The notes below the pieces were generated by a model that made no database searches, was not told where the DNA came from, and saw only the letters and a list, made by a program, of their open reading frames with translations. This document shows positions 25,180 to 33,882 of a DNA stretch of 53,048 nucleotides, piece after piece. Origin of the DNA: Bacillota bacterium (GTDB lineage Bacteria; Bacillota; Clostridia; Acetivibrionales; DSM-1351); contig JAEZUC010000162.1 of assembly GCA_023443515.1 (NCBI GenBank), positions 1 to 53,048 of the forward strand, in the 5' to 3' direction. The position numbers and the translations under genes were made by a program. Position 1 is the first letter of the stretch. Each line of letters starts with the position of its first letter.

Positions 25180-25848
25180 TTAAGCATCAATCATGGTTAG
25201 GAAATCATATATCGGCTTTAGCTGAATAAAGCCTTGCTTTAATACCTGGGGCAAGTCTTTTGAAAATGCAAGCTTGAAGTCATTTTGAACGCTTTCAAAA
25301 TAAATATTTTTTCTATCCAACCATAATTTCAGGTTTTCAGGTTGGTCTGGGAATTTGCTTCTTTTATACATATCACCGCCAATAACAAACTGACTTTGAG
25401 ACTCATAGCAAGCAAGGGCATCCAGAAACAAAGGGTGTCTTTTAATTATCATTTCTCGCATGTTAGCCATTGACTTTGTCTCTGCACCGTAGAACCCCAC
25501 TCCGTAGCTTGAGCCCTTTTGAGATATTTCAAACCAGAAACAAGGGGAAGTTGACATAACGCTTTTATCCCTGAGAAAAACTATCCATACATTATCTCTG
25601 TAAAGTGTTTTATCTTTGGTAAAGCGTGTATCTCTACGAACTCTGGAAATCAATTTGGACGGTATAGTTATAATCTGGCTGTCAATTTCCATTATTGCAG
25701 GTATCAACTCTTGGATTAATTCAACAAATGGGTTATATACATATTTTTTATAATCGGGTTTATGGCTGTCGTACCATTCTTTACTGTTGTTCATTCTATT
25801 CTCAAAAAGGAATTTAAGGGCTTCTCCGGTAAATCCACTAAAACTCAT
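25180..25848 (-). CDS. DUF2461 family protein
   Basis: The 222-residue protein begins MSFSGFTGEALKFLFENRMN and carries the DUF2461 (TIGR02453) pattern (NSKEWYDSHKPDYKKYVYNP, RVRRDTRFTKDKTLYRDNVW, CFWFEIS, GFYGAETKSM). Its function is unknown; no catalytic assignment can be made. The start is the ATG at 25848, with AGGAG 11 nt upstream. The longer frame to 25914 has no ribosome site. It is a single gene, convergent with the rpsR operon. Confidence 0.85.
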   Translation of the reverse strand: MSFSGFTGEALKFLFENRMNNSKEWYDSHKPDYKKYVYNPFVELIQELIPAIMEIDSQIITIPSKLISRVRRDTRFTKDKTLYRDNVWIVFLRDKSVMSTSPCFWFEISQKGSSYGVGFYGAETKSMANMREMIIKRHPLFLDALACYESQSQFVIGGDMYKRSKFPDQPENLKLWLDRKNIYFESVQNDFKLAFSKDLPQVLKQGFIQLKPIYDFLTMIDA

Positions 25849-25947
25849 TGCAATGTCAACTCCTGTTAAGTATTCGTTTTTTCTAATTCTGACAGATAAA
25901 AAGATTAAAATCAACGGTAGCTTATAGAAATTTTATTGTCAGTATGG

Positions 25948-25976
25948 TTGTAAATCTGTTAACAATATTATATTAA
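25948..25976 (+). promoter_or_regulatory. Promoter of the DUF2007-like gene
   Basis: TTGTAA (25948-25953) and TATTAA (25971-25976) are spaced 17 bp. A second TATAAT-like box follows within 20 nt. Confidence 0.35.
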
Positions 25977-26049
25977 TAGTATAATATATAAGAAGGTGGG
26001 TCTAGAAAACATATATGGTAATATTATGATAAGTTATTGGAGGGTATAT

Positions 26050-26364
26050 ATGGAGAACCAACAGGATCAACTTAATTGGAAGTACCTTAAAACTGCGGAT
26101 AATGAATTTGAGTTTAATATTATTAAAGGAAAACTTGAGGAAAATGGAATAGTATGTGTAGGAAAAGGAAAGGATCTGGGCCTCATTGACAGTACCTTGT
26201 TAAATGTTATACTAGGGCCTTGCGTCCCAATAGATATAAAAGTACCGGAGGACAGATACCAAGAGGCGCTTGATATAATTAATACTACAATAAGTGATGA
26301 GGAACTGGAAAAACAGGCACTGGATTCCGGTAAAAACGGTAACGATAATAATAGTGACGAATAA
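26050..26364 (+). CDS. Small DUF2007-like protein
   Basis: The 104-residue protein starts at the ATG at 26050, with GGAGGG 5-6 nt upstream. The longer frame from 25996 lacks a ribosome site. The central part (WKYLKTADNEFEFNIIKGKLEENGIVCVGKG...VPIDIKVPEDRYQEALDII) has the beta-alpha-beta layout of DUF2007 putative signal-transducing proteins. The C-terminus is acidic and Asn-rich, likely disordered. No function is known. The gene is followed by pheA but is separated from it by that gene's own promoter. Confidence 0.65.
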   Translation: MENQQDQLNWKYLKTADNEFEFNIIKGKLEENGIVCVGKGKDLGLIDSTLLNVILGPCVPIDIKVPEDRYQEALDIINTTISDEELEKQALDSGKNGNDNNSDE

Positions 26365-26394
26365 TCAATGTGTTGCCCTTTTTGATTTATTCAG

Positions 26395-26423
26395 TTGGAA
26401 ATATGGGTAATAAGTGATATTAT
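26395..26423 (+). promoter_or_regulatory. Promoter of pheA
   Basis: TTGGAA (26395-26400) and TATTAT (26418-26423) are spaced 17 bp. The leader is about 45 nt, too short for a T-box, and none is seen. Confidence 0.5.
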
Positions 26424-26472
26424 ATATTATTGTCAGAAAAGAAATTAACTATGAAACGGATAGGGAGTATTG

Positions 26473-27309
26473 ATGGTAAAAAGTATTGGTTATCTTGGGC
26501 CATGCGGAACGTTTTCACATGAAGCGGCAGGACTATATGCAGAGGGACAGTGGTGCACCCTAATGGAGTTTGTGTCTATTCAGGATGTTCTTTATGCAGT
26601 TAAAGACAACGTTATAAGTGAAGCAATAGTTCCTATTGAGAACTCCCTTGAAGGTGCCGTTAACGTTACACTGGACGTATTAGCTAAAGAAGAAGGATTA
26701 TATATTAAAGGAGAACTTATACTGCCCATTAGTTTAAACCTGGTGGTCGGGAAGGGAACTTTACCTGAGAATATCACCACAATTATGTCACATCCCCAAC
26801 CTTTGGGGCAGGCAAGGGAGTTCCTGAATAAATACTACCCTAAGGCTCTTCAGGTGGAAGAGAACAGTACTTCTCAAGCTGCCGAAAGGGTTTCTGCAGG
26901 AGATGGTACGTATGCGGCAATTACAAGCCGTGTGGCGGCTAAAATATATGGTCTTGAAGTATTGACGACAGACATACAGGATGTTGCAAACAACCATACC
27001 AGGTTTGTTATAATATCAAAAGAATACCCGAACAGGACTGGTTGTGATAAGACTTCCATTGTATTTTCAACGGATAACAAGCCTGGAAGCTTGTACAGAG
27101 TTTTGGACATATTCAGCCTGTGGGATATCAATATGACAAGGATTGAGTCCAGGCCTTCAAAAAATGCACTTGGTCAATATATATTTTTTATTGATATTGA
27201 CGGACATATTGATAATCAGGATGTTTTTGATGCATTGACAATGATAAAAAGAAAAACATCATTTTATAAGTTTATCGGTTCATATCCCGTGTTTAAGGGA
27301 AAAATATAG
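26473..27309 (+). CDS. pheA: Prephenate dehydratase
   Basis: The 278-residue monofunctional enzyme converts prephenate to phenylpyruvate for phenylalanine synthesis. Visible motifs are GYLGPCGTFSHEAAG at the N-terminus, IVPIENSLEGAVN, and the catalytic NNHTRF at about residues 176-181. A C-terminal ACT domain follows (FSTDNKPGSLYRVLDIFSLWDIN), with ESRP as the phenylalanine-sensing motif. There is no chorismate mutase domain. The start is the ATG at 26473, with GGGAG 5 nt upstream; the in-frame TTG one codon earlier is less likely. Feedback inhibition by phenylalanine is expected from the ACT domain. Confidence 0.95.
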   Translation: MVKSIGYLGPCGTFSHEAAGLYAEGQWCTLMEFVSIQDVLYAVKDNVISEAIVPIENSLEGAVNVTLDVLAKEEGLYIKGELILPISLNLVVGKGTLPENITTIMSHPQPLGQAREFLNKYYPKALQVEENSTSQAAERVSAGDGTYAAITSRVAAKIYGLEVLTTDIQDVANNHTRFVIISKEYPNRTGCDKTSIVFSTDNKPGSLYRVLDIFSLWDINMTRIESRPSKNALGQYIFFIDIDGHIDNQDVFDALTMIKRKTSFYKFIGSYPVFKGKI

Positions 27310-27408
27310 AATATGTACCGAAAATAACGGGAAATGAAAGGCTATAGCCCCATAATAGTGGTATAATTTACATTACAAAAAATGGTAGACTATGTGTGGG
27401 GGGAAGTT

Positions 27409-27753
27409 ATGGCACAGTTTGACAATCAAATTGATATAACACGAAATGTTAAGATTATTGAATGGCTAAAAAGCGAACTGCTTACTGATGTAGCAAATTT
27501 GTTCAAAGCACTGGTGAACGGTTTCCGGGAAGAGGTTTCGGAAACACTTGCCGATACGCTTGCAAATATTATTTTAATTTGTTATCTTCTTGGAAAGCGG
27601 TTTGGTATCAATTATAGAACTGTAGAAATGAAAATAGATAGTAAAATTAGGCTTGGCCTTGTGGAGAATCACGATGTTGAAAAATATTACGGTGATTTGT
27701 CAGAACTGGCAAAACACCTTAATGTATCAAGATCCGGAAAGCAAGGGGCTTAA
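27409..27753 (+). CDS. MazG-like family protein
   Basis: The 114-residue protein resembles the clostridial MazG-like family (all-alpha NTP pyrophosphatase fold). It has WLKSELLTDVANLFKALVNG, then EEVSETLADTLANIILICYLLGKRFG with the E..D pattern of the metal site, and a C-terminal helix. Whether it hydrolyses nucleotides is not shown. The start is the ATG at 27409, with GGGGGG 5 nt upstream. The gene is only 15 nt before gdpP, so the two are likely cotranscribed. Confidence 0.75.
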   Translation: MAQFDNQIDITRNVKIIEWLKSELLTDVANLFKALVNGFREEVSETLADTLANIILICYLLGKRFGINYRTVEMKIDSKIRLGLVENHDVEKYYGDLSELAKHLNVSRSGKQGA

Positions 27754-27768
27754 TTCGGGAGATTTCAG

Positions 27769-29772
27769 ATGGATAGCAGAAAACTATCACGGATATTTAT
27801 TCCAAAGGCCGGTTTTTACCTTTGGGTAATTTTCTTTCTCATAATAGTAATAACGGTTTTAAACCCTTTGGTTTCTGTACCGATGTATATTTTGCTTGTA
27901 TTTCTTGTAATTTATAACTATAAGTCAACACATATCAGAAACAGGGAAATAACAAAGTACATAGAGACACTTACCTTTAATATAGATTGTGCTACAAAGG
28001 ACACTCTACTAAATTTTCCTATGCCTTTGGTGCTTGCAGAATTAGACGGGACAACGGTATGGTATAATTCCTCCTTCAAGGGTATATTTCATAATGACAC
28101 TTTTCAGGAGGAAACAGTAGCAGGACTGGTATCTGATTTAAAACCTCAGATGACGGAAAGCGACAGCATAAACATCTCTTCGGAAGTGACTATAAACAAC
28201 AGGCATTATTCTGTTCTTGGAAATCTGGTAAAGCTCGATGACAGCAATAACGAAGAGAGTGTAATTGCTATGCTCTATCTTGTTGATAATACCGATTTAA
28301 TACACGAAAAAAAGAATTTTGAGGACAATAAAAATACTGTGGGCTTAATAGTTATTGACAATTATGATGACCTCATGCAAAGTATGGAAGACGCCGTAAG
28401 ACAGCAGCTACTGGCGGAAATAGACAAAAAAGTTACCAGTTGGATAAGCCATACTGGAGGAGTTCTGAAGAAATTTGAAAGGGACAAGTATCTGTGTATA
28501 TTTGCATTTAAGTATCTTCATGAACTGGAAGAAAAACGATTTGAAATACTGGAAACAGTTAAAGAAATAAATTTAGGGAACAAGATTCCTGTTACACTCA
28601 GCATCGGCTTGGGCATAAATGCTACCACCATTGCGGAAAACCTTCAAAATGCAAATGCTTGTATTGATATAGCACTTGGCAGAGGCGGAGACCATGTAGT
28701 AATAAAAGACGGGGACAATTTCCGGTTCTTCGGAGGACGTACCAGAGAACTTGAAAAAAGGACGAGAGTTAAAGCAAGGGTTATCGCATATGCTTTAAGA
28801 GGGTTGATAGATCAGGCACCGTCTGTACTTATTATGGGTCATGAGAATGCAGATATAGATTGTCTGGGTGCAGCACTGGGTATCTATCGTATTGTAAAGA
28901 ACAGGGATAAAAGAGTAAATATTGTACTGAATCATTCCAATGCAAATATAGACGCAATACTAAATAAGATGTCAAAGGAACCCGAGTACTCGAATGTCTT
29001 TGTTGGTACAAATGAGGCACTGGACCTTATAACCAAGAAAACACTTCTTATAGTAGTTGATACACACAAGCCGGGATTTACTGAGGCTCCCGAACTGTTG
29101 AAAATGACAGAACAGGTGGTAATCATAGACCACCACAGGCGAGGGGCTGACTTTATTCAGGATGCCGTTCTTTCCTATCAGGAGACCTATGCATCCTCCA
29201 CTTGTGAGTTGGTAACAGAGCTTCTGCAATACGTTGAAGACAGGATAAGGCTTACAAATATTGAAACAGAAGCTTTATATGCGGGCATTGTTGTAGATAC
29301 AAAGAACTTTATATTTAAAACAGGAGTAAGAACCTTTGAGGCAGCGTCCTACCTGAGAAGACAGGGCGCGGATACGGTGTCGGTTAAACAATTATTCCAG
29401 AACGATTTAAAAACTTACATTACTATTTCAAATATAGTAAAAGACGCAGAAGTAGTGTATGATAATATTGCAATATCCATCTGCCCCAACAATATCAAGG
29501 GTGCTCAGCTTATAGCAGCTCAGGCTGCAGATCAGCTGTTGAGTCTTTCAGGACTTGTAGCAGCATTCGTTTTGAGTTACCATAATGGTGAGGTTGTAAT
29601 CAGCGGAAGATCTCTTGGAGATATAAATGTGCAGATGATTTTGGAAAAGCTTGGTGGAGGCGGACATCTGACGGTGGCAGGTGCGCAGATTGAGGACGTA
29701 ACCATTCAGGATGCAAAGAAAATGCTTAAAGATGCTATTTATGAATATATAGACAGCCTTGCAAAGGAATAA
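27769..29772 (+). CDS. gdpP: Cyclic-di-AMP phosphodiesterase GdpP
   Basis: The 667-residue membrane enzyme degrades c-di-AMP to pApA. The order is two transmembrane helices (about 15-50), a PAS-like sensor (about 80-175), a degenerate GGDEF domain (about 190-305), a DHH domain and a DHHA1 domain. DHH metal ligands are visible in MGHENADIDCLG (H358, D362, D364), VVDTHK (D431), IDHHRRG (D454, H455, H456) and VVDTKNF (D510). DHHA1 ends with GGGGHLTVAGAQI. The enzyme tunes cell-wall and potassium homeostasis. The next gene is rplI, 30 nt downstream, the usual Firmicute order gdpP-rplI-dnaB. Confidence 0.96.
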   Translation: MDSRKLSRIFIPKAGFYLWVIFFLIIVITVLNPLVSVPMYILLVFLVIYNYKSTHIRNREITKYIETLTFNIDCATKDTLLNFPMPLVLAELDGTTVWYNSSFKGIFHNDTFQEETVAGLVSDLKPQMTESDSINISSEVTINNRHYSVLGNLVKLDDSNNEESVIAMLYLVDNTDLIHEKKNFEDNKNTVGLIVIDNYDDLMQSMEDAVRQQLLAEIDKKVTSWISHTGGVLKKFERDKYLCIFAFKYLHELEEKRFEILETVKEINLGNKIPVTLSIGLGINATTIAENLQNANACIDIALGRGGDHVVIKDGDNFRFFGGRTRELEKRTRVKARVIAYALRGLIDQAPSVLIMGHENADIDCLGAALGIYRIVKNRDKRVNIVLNHSNANIDAILNKMSKEPEYSNVFVGTNEALDLITKKTLLIVVDTHKPGFTEAPELLKMTEQVVIIDHHRRGADFIQDAVLSYQETYASSTCELVTELLQYVEDRIRLTNIETEALYAGIVVDTKNFIFKTGVRTFEAASYLRRQGADTVSVKQLFQNDLKTYITISNIVKDAEVVYDNIAISICPNNIKGAQLIAAQAADQLLSLSGLVAAFVLSYHNGEVVISGRSLGDINVQMILEKLGGGGHLTVAGAQIEDVTIQDAKKMLKDAIYEYIDSLAKE

Positions 29773-29802
29773 ATTAAAAACCGCAAACAGGAGGGTCAAT
29801 CA

Positions 29803-30249
29803 ATGAAGGTTATATTAAAACAGGACGTAAAAGGTTTGGGGAAAAAAGAACAAATGGTTGAAGCAAGTGACGGATATGCAAGAAATTTTCTTCTACCCAG
29901 AGGACTTGCAGTTGAGGCTACTTCATCAAATGTAAACATAATGAAGACAAAGAAAGAAGCAGAAGCTCAGAAGAAAGACCGTGAAGTTGCGCAGGCAAAG
30001 GAACTTGCAAAGAAGATAAAGGATATAACAGTTACATTAAAAGTAAAAGCAGGTGAGAACGGAAAGCTTTTTGGCTCCATAACAAGCAAGGACGTTGCGG
30101 AAGCGTTAAAATCTCAGCAGAAGCTTGACATAGACAAAAAGAAATTGGTTATGCCGGATTCACTTAAAGCTGTGGGGACTTTTGAAGTTGAAGTTAAGCT
30201 TTACCCCGAAATCAACTCAAAGTTTACAGTAAAGATAGAAAGTCTTTAA
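29803..30249 (+). CDS. rplI: Ribosomal protein L9
   Basis: The 148-residue two-domain L9 starts with the 23S rRNA-binding N-domain (MKVILKQDVKGLGKKEQMVEASDGYARNFLLPRGLA). A long connecting helix rich in Lys and Glu follows, then the C-domain (FGSITSKDVAEAL...). It stabilises the L1 stalk region of the 50S subunit. GGAGG lies 8-9 nt before the ATG. dnaB follows 19 nt after the stop. Confidence 0.97.
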   Translation: MKVILKQDVKGLGKKEQMVEASDGYARNFLLPRGLAVEATSSNVNIMKTKKEAEAQKKDREVAQAKELAKKIKDITVTLKVKAGENGKLFGSITSKDVAEALKSQQKLDIDKKKLVMPDSLKAVGTFEVEVKLYPEINSKFTVKIESL

Positions 30250-30268
30250 AAACAAGGTGGAATATACA

Positions 30269-31609
30269 ATGGATATAGGAACTCTTGGCCGGATTCCTCC
30301 TCAAAGCCTGGAAGCGGAACAATCTGTTCTTGGATCTATGCTCATAGACAAGGAAGTTGTTCCTGTTGTTATGGAGATATTAAAACCGGAGGATTTCTAC
30401 AGGCCGGATCATAAAGAAATATACGACGTAATTATAGAACTATTTGACAGAGCCCAGCCCATCGATCTGATTACTGTATCCGAACGCTTGAAACTTCACG
30501 GAAAACTTGAATTAGTGGGCGGGCTTGAGTATCTGACAAATATCGCAACAGAAGTACCTACAACGGCAAATGTAAAGCATTACGCCAAAATAGTTGAAGA
30601 AAAGGCACTCTTACGCAAGTTAATAAAAGCTTCATCAGATATAGTTGATTTGGGTTACAGTGCTTCGGAAGAAGTATCATTTATACTGGACAAGGCAGAA
30701 CAAAATATATTTGATATACTTCAGAAGCGCAGTTCACAGGGCTTCGTGCCAATCAAGGATGTCCTTGTAGATACATTCAACAAACTTGAGGAATTATATA
30801 ATAATAGTGGAAACATAACCGGGATTCCTACAGGATTTGCAGATCTTGATTTTAAAACATCAGGCTTGCATAACTCGGATCTCATTTTGATAGCTGCGCG
30901 TCCTGCCATGGGTAAAACTGCATTTGCGTTAAATCTTGCACAAAATGCAGCTGTCCACAGCAATGTACCAGTTGCCGTATTCAGTCTGGAAATGTCCAGA
31001 GAGCAGCTGGTAAACAGAATGCTCTGCAGTGAAGCTATGGTTGACAGTAACAGAATGAAAACGGGAAAGCTGGAGGACAACGACTGGCAAAAGGTTGCCA
31101 AGGCGCTAGGCCCTCTGTCGGAGGCGCCCATTTTTATAGATGATACACCTGGTGTATCAATTACCGAAATAAGGGCAAAATGCAGAAGGCTAAAGCTTGA
31201 ACATAATCTTGGATTAGTAATAATAGACTATCTGCAGCTCATGCAGGGAAGCCGATCAAAGAGTGAAAACAGGCAGCAGGAAATCTCTGAAATATCTCGT
31301 TCTCTGAAGATTCTTGCAAAGGAAATAAACGTCCCTGTAATCACGTTGTCACAGCTGAGCCGTGCTCCCGAAGCAAGAACCGATCACAGGCCCATACTCA
31401 GTGACCTGAGAGAATCAGGAGCAATAGAGCAGGATGCTGATATTGTTATGTTTCTCTACAGAGATGATTATTATAATCCGGAAACTGAGAAGAAGAACAT
31501 AGCAGAGGTAATACTGGCAAAGCACAGAAATGGTTCTACCGGAACAGTAGAGCTTGTGTGGCTGGGGCAGTACACGAAGTTTGCAAATCTGGAAAAGTTC
31601 AGGCAATAA
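30269..31609 (+). CDS. dnaB: Replicative DNA helicase DnaB
   Basis: The 446-residue hexameric 5'-3' helicase drives replication forks. The N-terminal helical domain (PPQSLEAEQSVLGSMLID...) binds primase. The RecA-like C-domain has Walker A in ARPAMGKTAFALN (about 205-215), Walker B LVIIDYLQLM, the DnaB motif NVPVITLSQLSRAPEARTDHRP, and DADIVMFLYRDDYY. No intein is present. The start is the ATG at 30269, with AAGGTGG 8 nt upstream; the GTG at 30257 lies inside the ribosome site. Its likely loader is encoded at 2970. Confidence 0.97.
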   Translation: MDIGTLGRIPPQSLEAEQSVLGSMLIDKEVVPVVMEILKPEDFYRPDHKEIYDVIIELFDRAQPIDLITVSERLKLHGKLELVGGLEYLTNIATEVPTTANVKHYAKIVEEKALLRKLIKASSDIVDLGYSASEEVSFILDKAEQNIFDILQKRSSQGFVPIKDVLVDTFNKLEELYNNSGNITGIPTGFADLDFKTSGLHNSDLILIAARPAMGKTAFALNLAQNAAVHSNVPVAVFSLEMSREQLVNRMLCSEAMVDSNRMKTGKLEDNDWQKVAKALGPLSEAPIFIDDTPGVSITEIRAKCRRLKLEHNLGLVIIDYLQLMQGSRSKSENRQQEISEISRSLKILAKEINVPVITLSQLSRAPEARTDHRPILSDLRESGAIEQDADIVMFLYRDDYYNPETEKKNIAEVILAKHRNGSTGTVELVWLGQYTKFANLEKFRQ

Positions 31610-31630
31610 AAACAGGTAAAGGGAATTATC

Positions 31631-33058
31631 ATGCTCAAACAGTTGGTTTTTGAAACCATTAAAAATAAGGGGCTAATTAATTATGGAGATGGCGTAATTG
31701 TGGGCATATCCGGCGGTTATGACTCAGTATGCCTTCTCCATGTCTTGTATTCTATTTCAAATGAATTAGGAATAAAAATATATCCCGTACACGTAAACCA
31801 TATGCTGAGGGGCGAGGAAGCACTCAGAGATGAAAATTTTGTAAAGAGTTTTTGCGCCTCTTTAGGTCTGGAGGTTTACGTAAAACATTACGATATTGCG
31901 AAAAAAGCAAAAATTGAAAAAATATCTCTTGAGGAAGCCGGCAGAAATGCCAGATATGAAGTGTTTAACCTTGTTTCAAAAGAGAAGGGTGCTTCTAAAA
32001 TTGCTGTTGCGCATTCAAGAAATGATCAGGCAGAAACCATTTTAATGAGAATTTGCAGAGGCACCGGATTAGAAGGACTCAGAGGCATGGAGTATAAAAG
32101 AGATAACATAATACGCCCACTATTAGATGCTGACAGATTCCAGATTGAGGAGTATGTAGATGAAATCGGAATAGAGGCTGTTACAGATAGTTCTAATCTC
32201 CATACCGATTACTTCAGAAATAGAATAAGGCTTAATGTAATTCCCGCAATTAATGCAGCAACCGGGACTAATGTCACAGAAAATTTACTAAGATTATCAA
32301 AAATAGTTGTAGCAGAGGATGATTATTTAAGATATAATTCTGAATTATACTATCAAAAAGCAGTTCTTTCGGAAAAGAGAATGTATACGGAGCTGGATTT
32401 GAAGGTATTAACAGAATTGCATCAGGCTGTCAGATTACGTGTATTGAGAATAGCTGCAGAAAAAACCTGCGGAACACTTAACGGGTTGGAGTACATACAT
32501 CTGGACAAACTCAGCAACCTTATTGAAAACGGCAGAACCGGTGCTCAGATTGATTTACCCCATTTAATGGTTGCATTGAGGACTTATAATTCTTTGATTT
32601 TAAAAGAGCGAGGGAAACTACAGCGGGAGCATTTTGAAAAAAAACTTGAAGTTCCGGGAGAGACTGAAATACAAGGGCAAGGTTTATTAATTAAAACTGA
32701 TATTATAAAAATTGAAACGATTAAAAGTTTCAGAGAATTTATAAATTATAATGAAAAAGCTCATACTAAATTTGTTGATTTAGAGAAAGTGATTGGAAGC
32801 GGAAAAAATATTCTGGTCAGGAACAGGCGTGACGGGGATGTTTTCAAACCCTTAAAGTCTAACGGTACAAAAAAGTTAAAAGAGTATTTTATAGATAATA
32901 AAGTGCCGAGAGAGGTTAGGGATACGATACCGCTTATAGCATTGGAAAAAGAAATAGTATGGGTTATAGGAAATAAAATTAGTGATAATTATAAAGTAAC
33001 TGATAATACTAAAACTGTATTGATGATTACTTGTATTTCAAAAGAAAAAATAAATTGA
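31631..33058 (+). CDS. tilS: tRNA(Ile)-lysidine synthetase
   Basis: The 475-residue enzyme modifies C34 of the CAU-anticodon tRNA-Ile to lysidine using ATP, so that it reads AUA. The N-terminal PP-loop is SGGYDS (27-32), followed by HVNHMLRGEEALRDE and AHSRNDQAETILMRICRGTGLEGLRGM. A C-terminal TilS domain is present (about 390-465, with RNRRDGDVFKPLKSNGTKKL and YFIDNKVPR). The gene is essential in most bacteria. It lies 21 nt after dnaB and 30 nt before hpt; the tilS-hpt-ftsH order is conserved in Firmicutes. Confidence 0.96.
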   Translation: MLKQLVFETIKNKGLINYGDGVIVGISGGYDSVCLLHVLYSISNELGIKIYPVHVNHMLRGEEALRDENFVKSFCASLGLEVYVKHYDIAKKAKIEKISLEEAGRNARYEVFNLVSKEKGASKIAVAHSRNDQAETILMRICRGTGLEGLRGMEYKRDNIIRPLLDADRFQIEEYVDEIGIEAVTDSSNLHTDYFRNRIRLNVIPAINAATGTNVTENLLRLSKIVVAEDDYLRYNSELYYQKAVLSEKRMYTELDLKVLTELHQAVRLRVLRIAAEKTCGTLNGLEYIHLDKLSNLIENGRTGAQIDLPHLMVALRTYNSLILKERGKLQREHFEKKLEVPGETEIQGQGLLIKTDIIKIETIKSFREFINYNEKAHTKFVDLEKVIGSGKNILVRNRRDGDVFKPLKSNGTKKLKEYFIDNKVPREVRDTIPLIALEKEIVWVIGNKISDNYKVTDNTKTVLMITCISKEKIN

Positions 33059-33088
33059 TTTGCTTATATTAAGGGGGATTAGCATTAA

Positions 33089-33628
33089 ATGGACGTTATA
33101 GAAAGAGTATTAGTTTCCAAAGAACAGTTGGACAACCAGGTTCAAGAACTTGGGGCTAGAATTTCAAAAGACTATGAGGGACAGGATTTAGTTATCATTG
33201 GTGTTCTTAAAGGCGGATTTATTTTTCTTGCGGACTTAGCCAGAAGGATAACTATTCCGGTTGACCTGGACTTTATGTCGGTATCGAGTTACGGAAATTC
33301 CTCAAAATCATCAGGAGTTGTTAAAATAATAAAGGATGTTGATACAAATATTTCAGGTAAGCATGTATTAATTGTTGAAGATATTATTGATACAGGCCTT
33401 ACGCTCAGTCACTTGGTAGAGCTTCTCAAAACAAGAGGGCCACTAAGTGTAAAGATATGTGCAGCACTGGACAAGCCTTCAAGAAGAAAGGTTGACCTCA
33501 AGGTTGACTATAAAGGAATTGAAATACCTGATGAGTTTGTAGTAGGTTACGGACTTGATTATGCGGGTAAATATAGAAACATATCTGAAGTGTGCGTATT
33601 AAAAAGGGAAGTGTACACAAAAAAATAA
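33089..33628 (+). CDS. hpt: Hypoxanthine phosphoribosyltransferase
   Basis: The 179-residue purine-salvage enzyme makes IMP or GMP from hypoxanthine or guanine and PRPP. Visible motifs are VLKGGFIFLADLAR, the flexible-loop start FMSVSSYGNSSKSSG, the PRPP-binding VLIVEDIIDTGLTL (about 92-105) and DEFVVGYGLDYAGKYRN near the C-terminus. Length and motifs are typical. GGGGGATTAGC precedes the ATG. In Firmicutes Hpt can also affect FtsH expression or activity, and the gene order is kept here. Confidence 0.96.
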   Translation: MDVIERVLVSKEQLDNQVQELGARISKDYEGQDLVIIGVLKGGFIFLADLARRITIPVDLDFMSVSSYGNSSKSSGVVKIIKDVDTNISGKHVLIVEDIIDTGLTLSHLVELLKTRGPLSVKICAALDKPSRRKVDLKVDYKGIEIPDEFVVGYGLDYAGKYRNISEVCVLKREVYTKK

Positions 33629-33653
33629 AATTTATTACTGAGAATGCTGTTTA

Positions 33654-33682
33654 TTGTGTTTTATATGTGTATATGCTAATAT
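33654..33682 (+). promoter_or_regulatory. Possible promoter of ftsH
   Basis: TTGTGT (33654-33659) and TAATAT (33677-33682) are spaced 17 bp in the 254-nt gap between hpt and ftsH. This would give a leader of about 195 nt. Confidence 0.35.
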
Positions 33683-33800
33683 AATATATACTGTACAAAT
33701 TGGAATAATAAACTAATAGAATAAAGTAATAGCGTTGTTTGTACAATATATCCAGGAAGTGACATGAGGGTTCTCCGAGTGTTTTTATAAAATTTAAATC

Positions 33801-33847
33801 ATAACTCAGTGTCCTTAAAAGTTTGAGTAAGAAGGCCTTTGAGTTAT
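33801..33847 (+). promoter_or_regulatory. Predicted stem-loop in the ftsH leader
   Basis: ATAACTCA (33801-33808) pairs with TGAGTTAT (33840-33847), and inside it CCTT (33813-33816) pairs with AAGG (33832-33835). The structure ends 24 nt before the ribosome site. It has no T run and does not match any riboswitch I recognise. Confidence 0.4.
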
Positions 33848-33882
33848 ATTTGATACCTGGGTCTAATTAAGGAGGGAGATAT

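Noticed and set aside
26365..26472. T-box or attenuator before pheA
   Set aside because: The gap is about 108 nt with a promoter in it. No specifier loop, T-box sequence (AAnnnTGGnACCGCG type) or terminator is present.
33690..33751. Inverted TGTACAAA ... TTTGTACA in the hpt-ftsH gap
   Set aside because: The arms are short and about 45 nt apart in AT-rich sequence. They could be an operator, but nothing else supports it.
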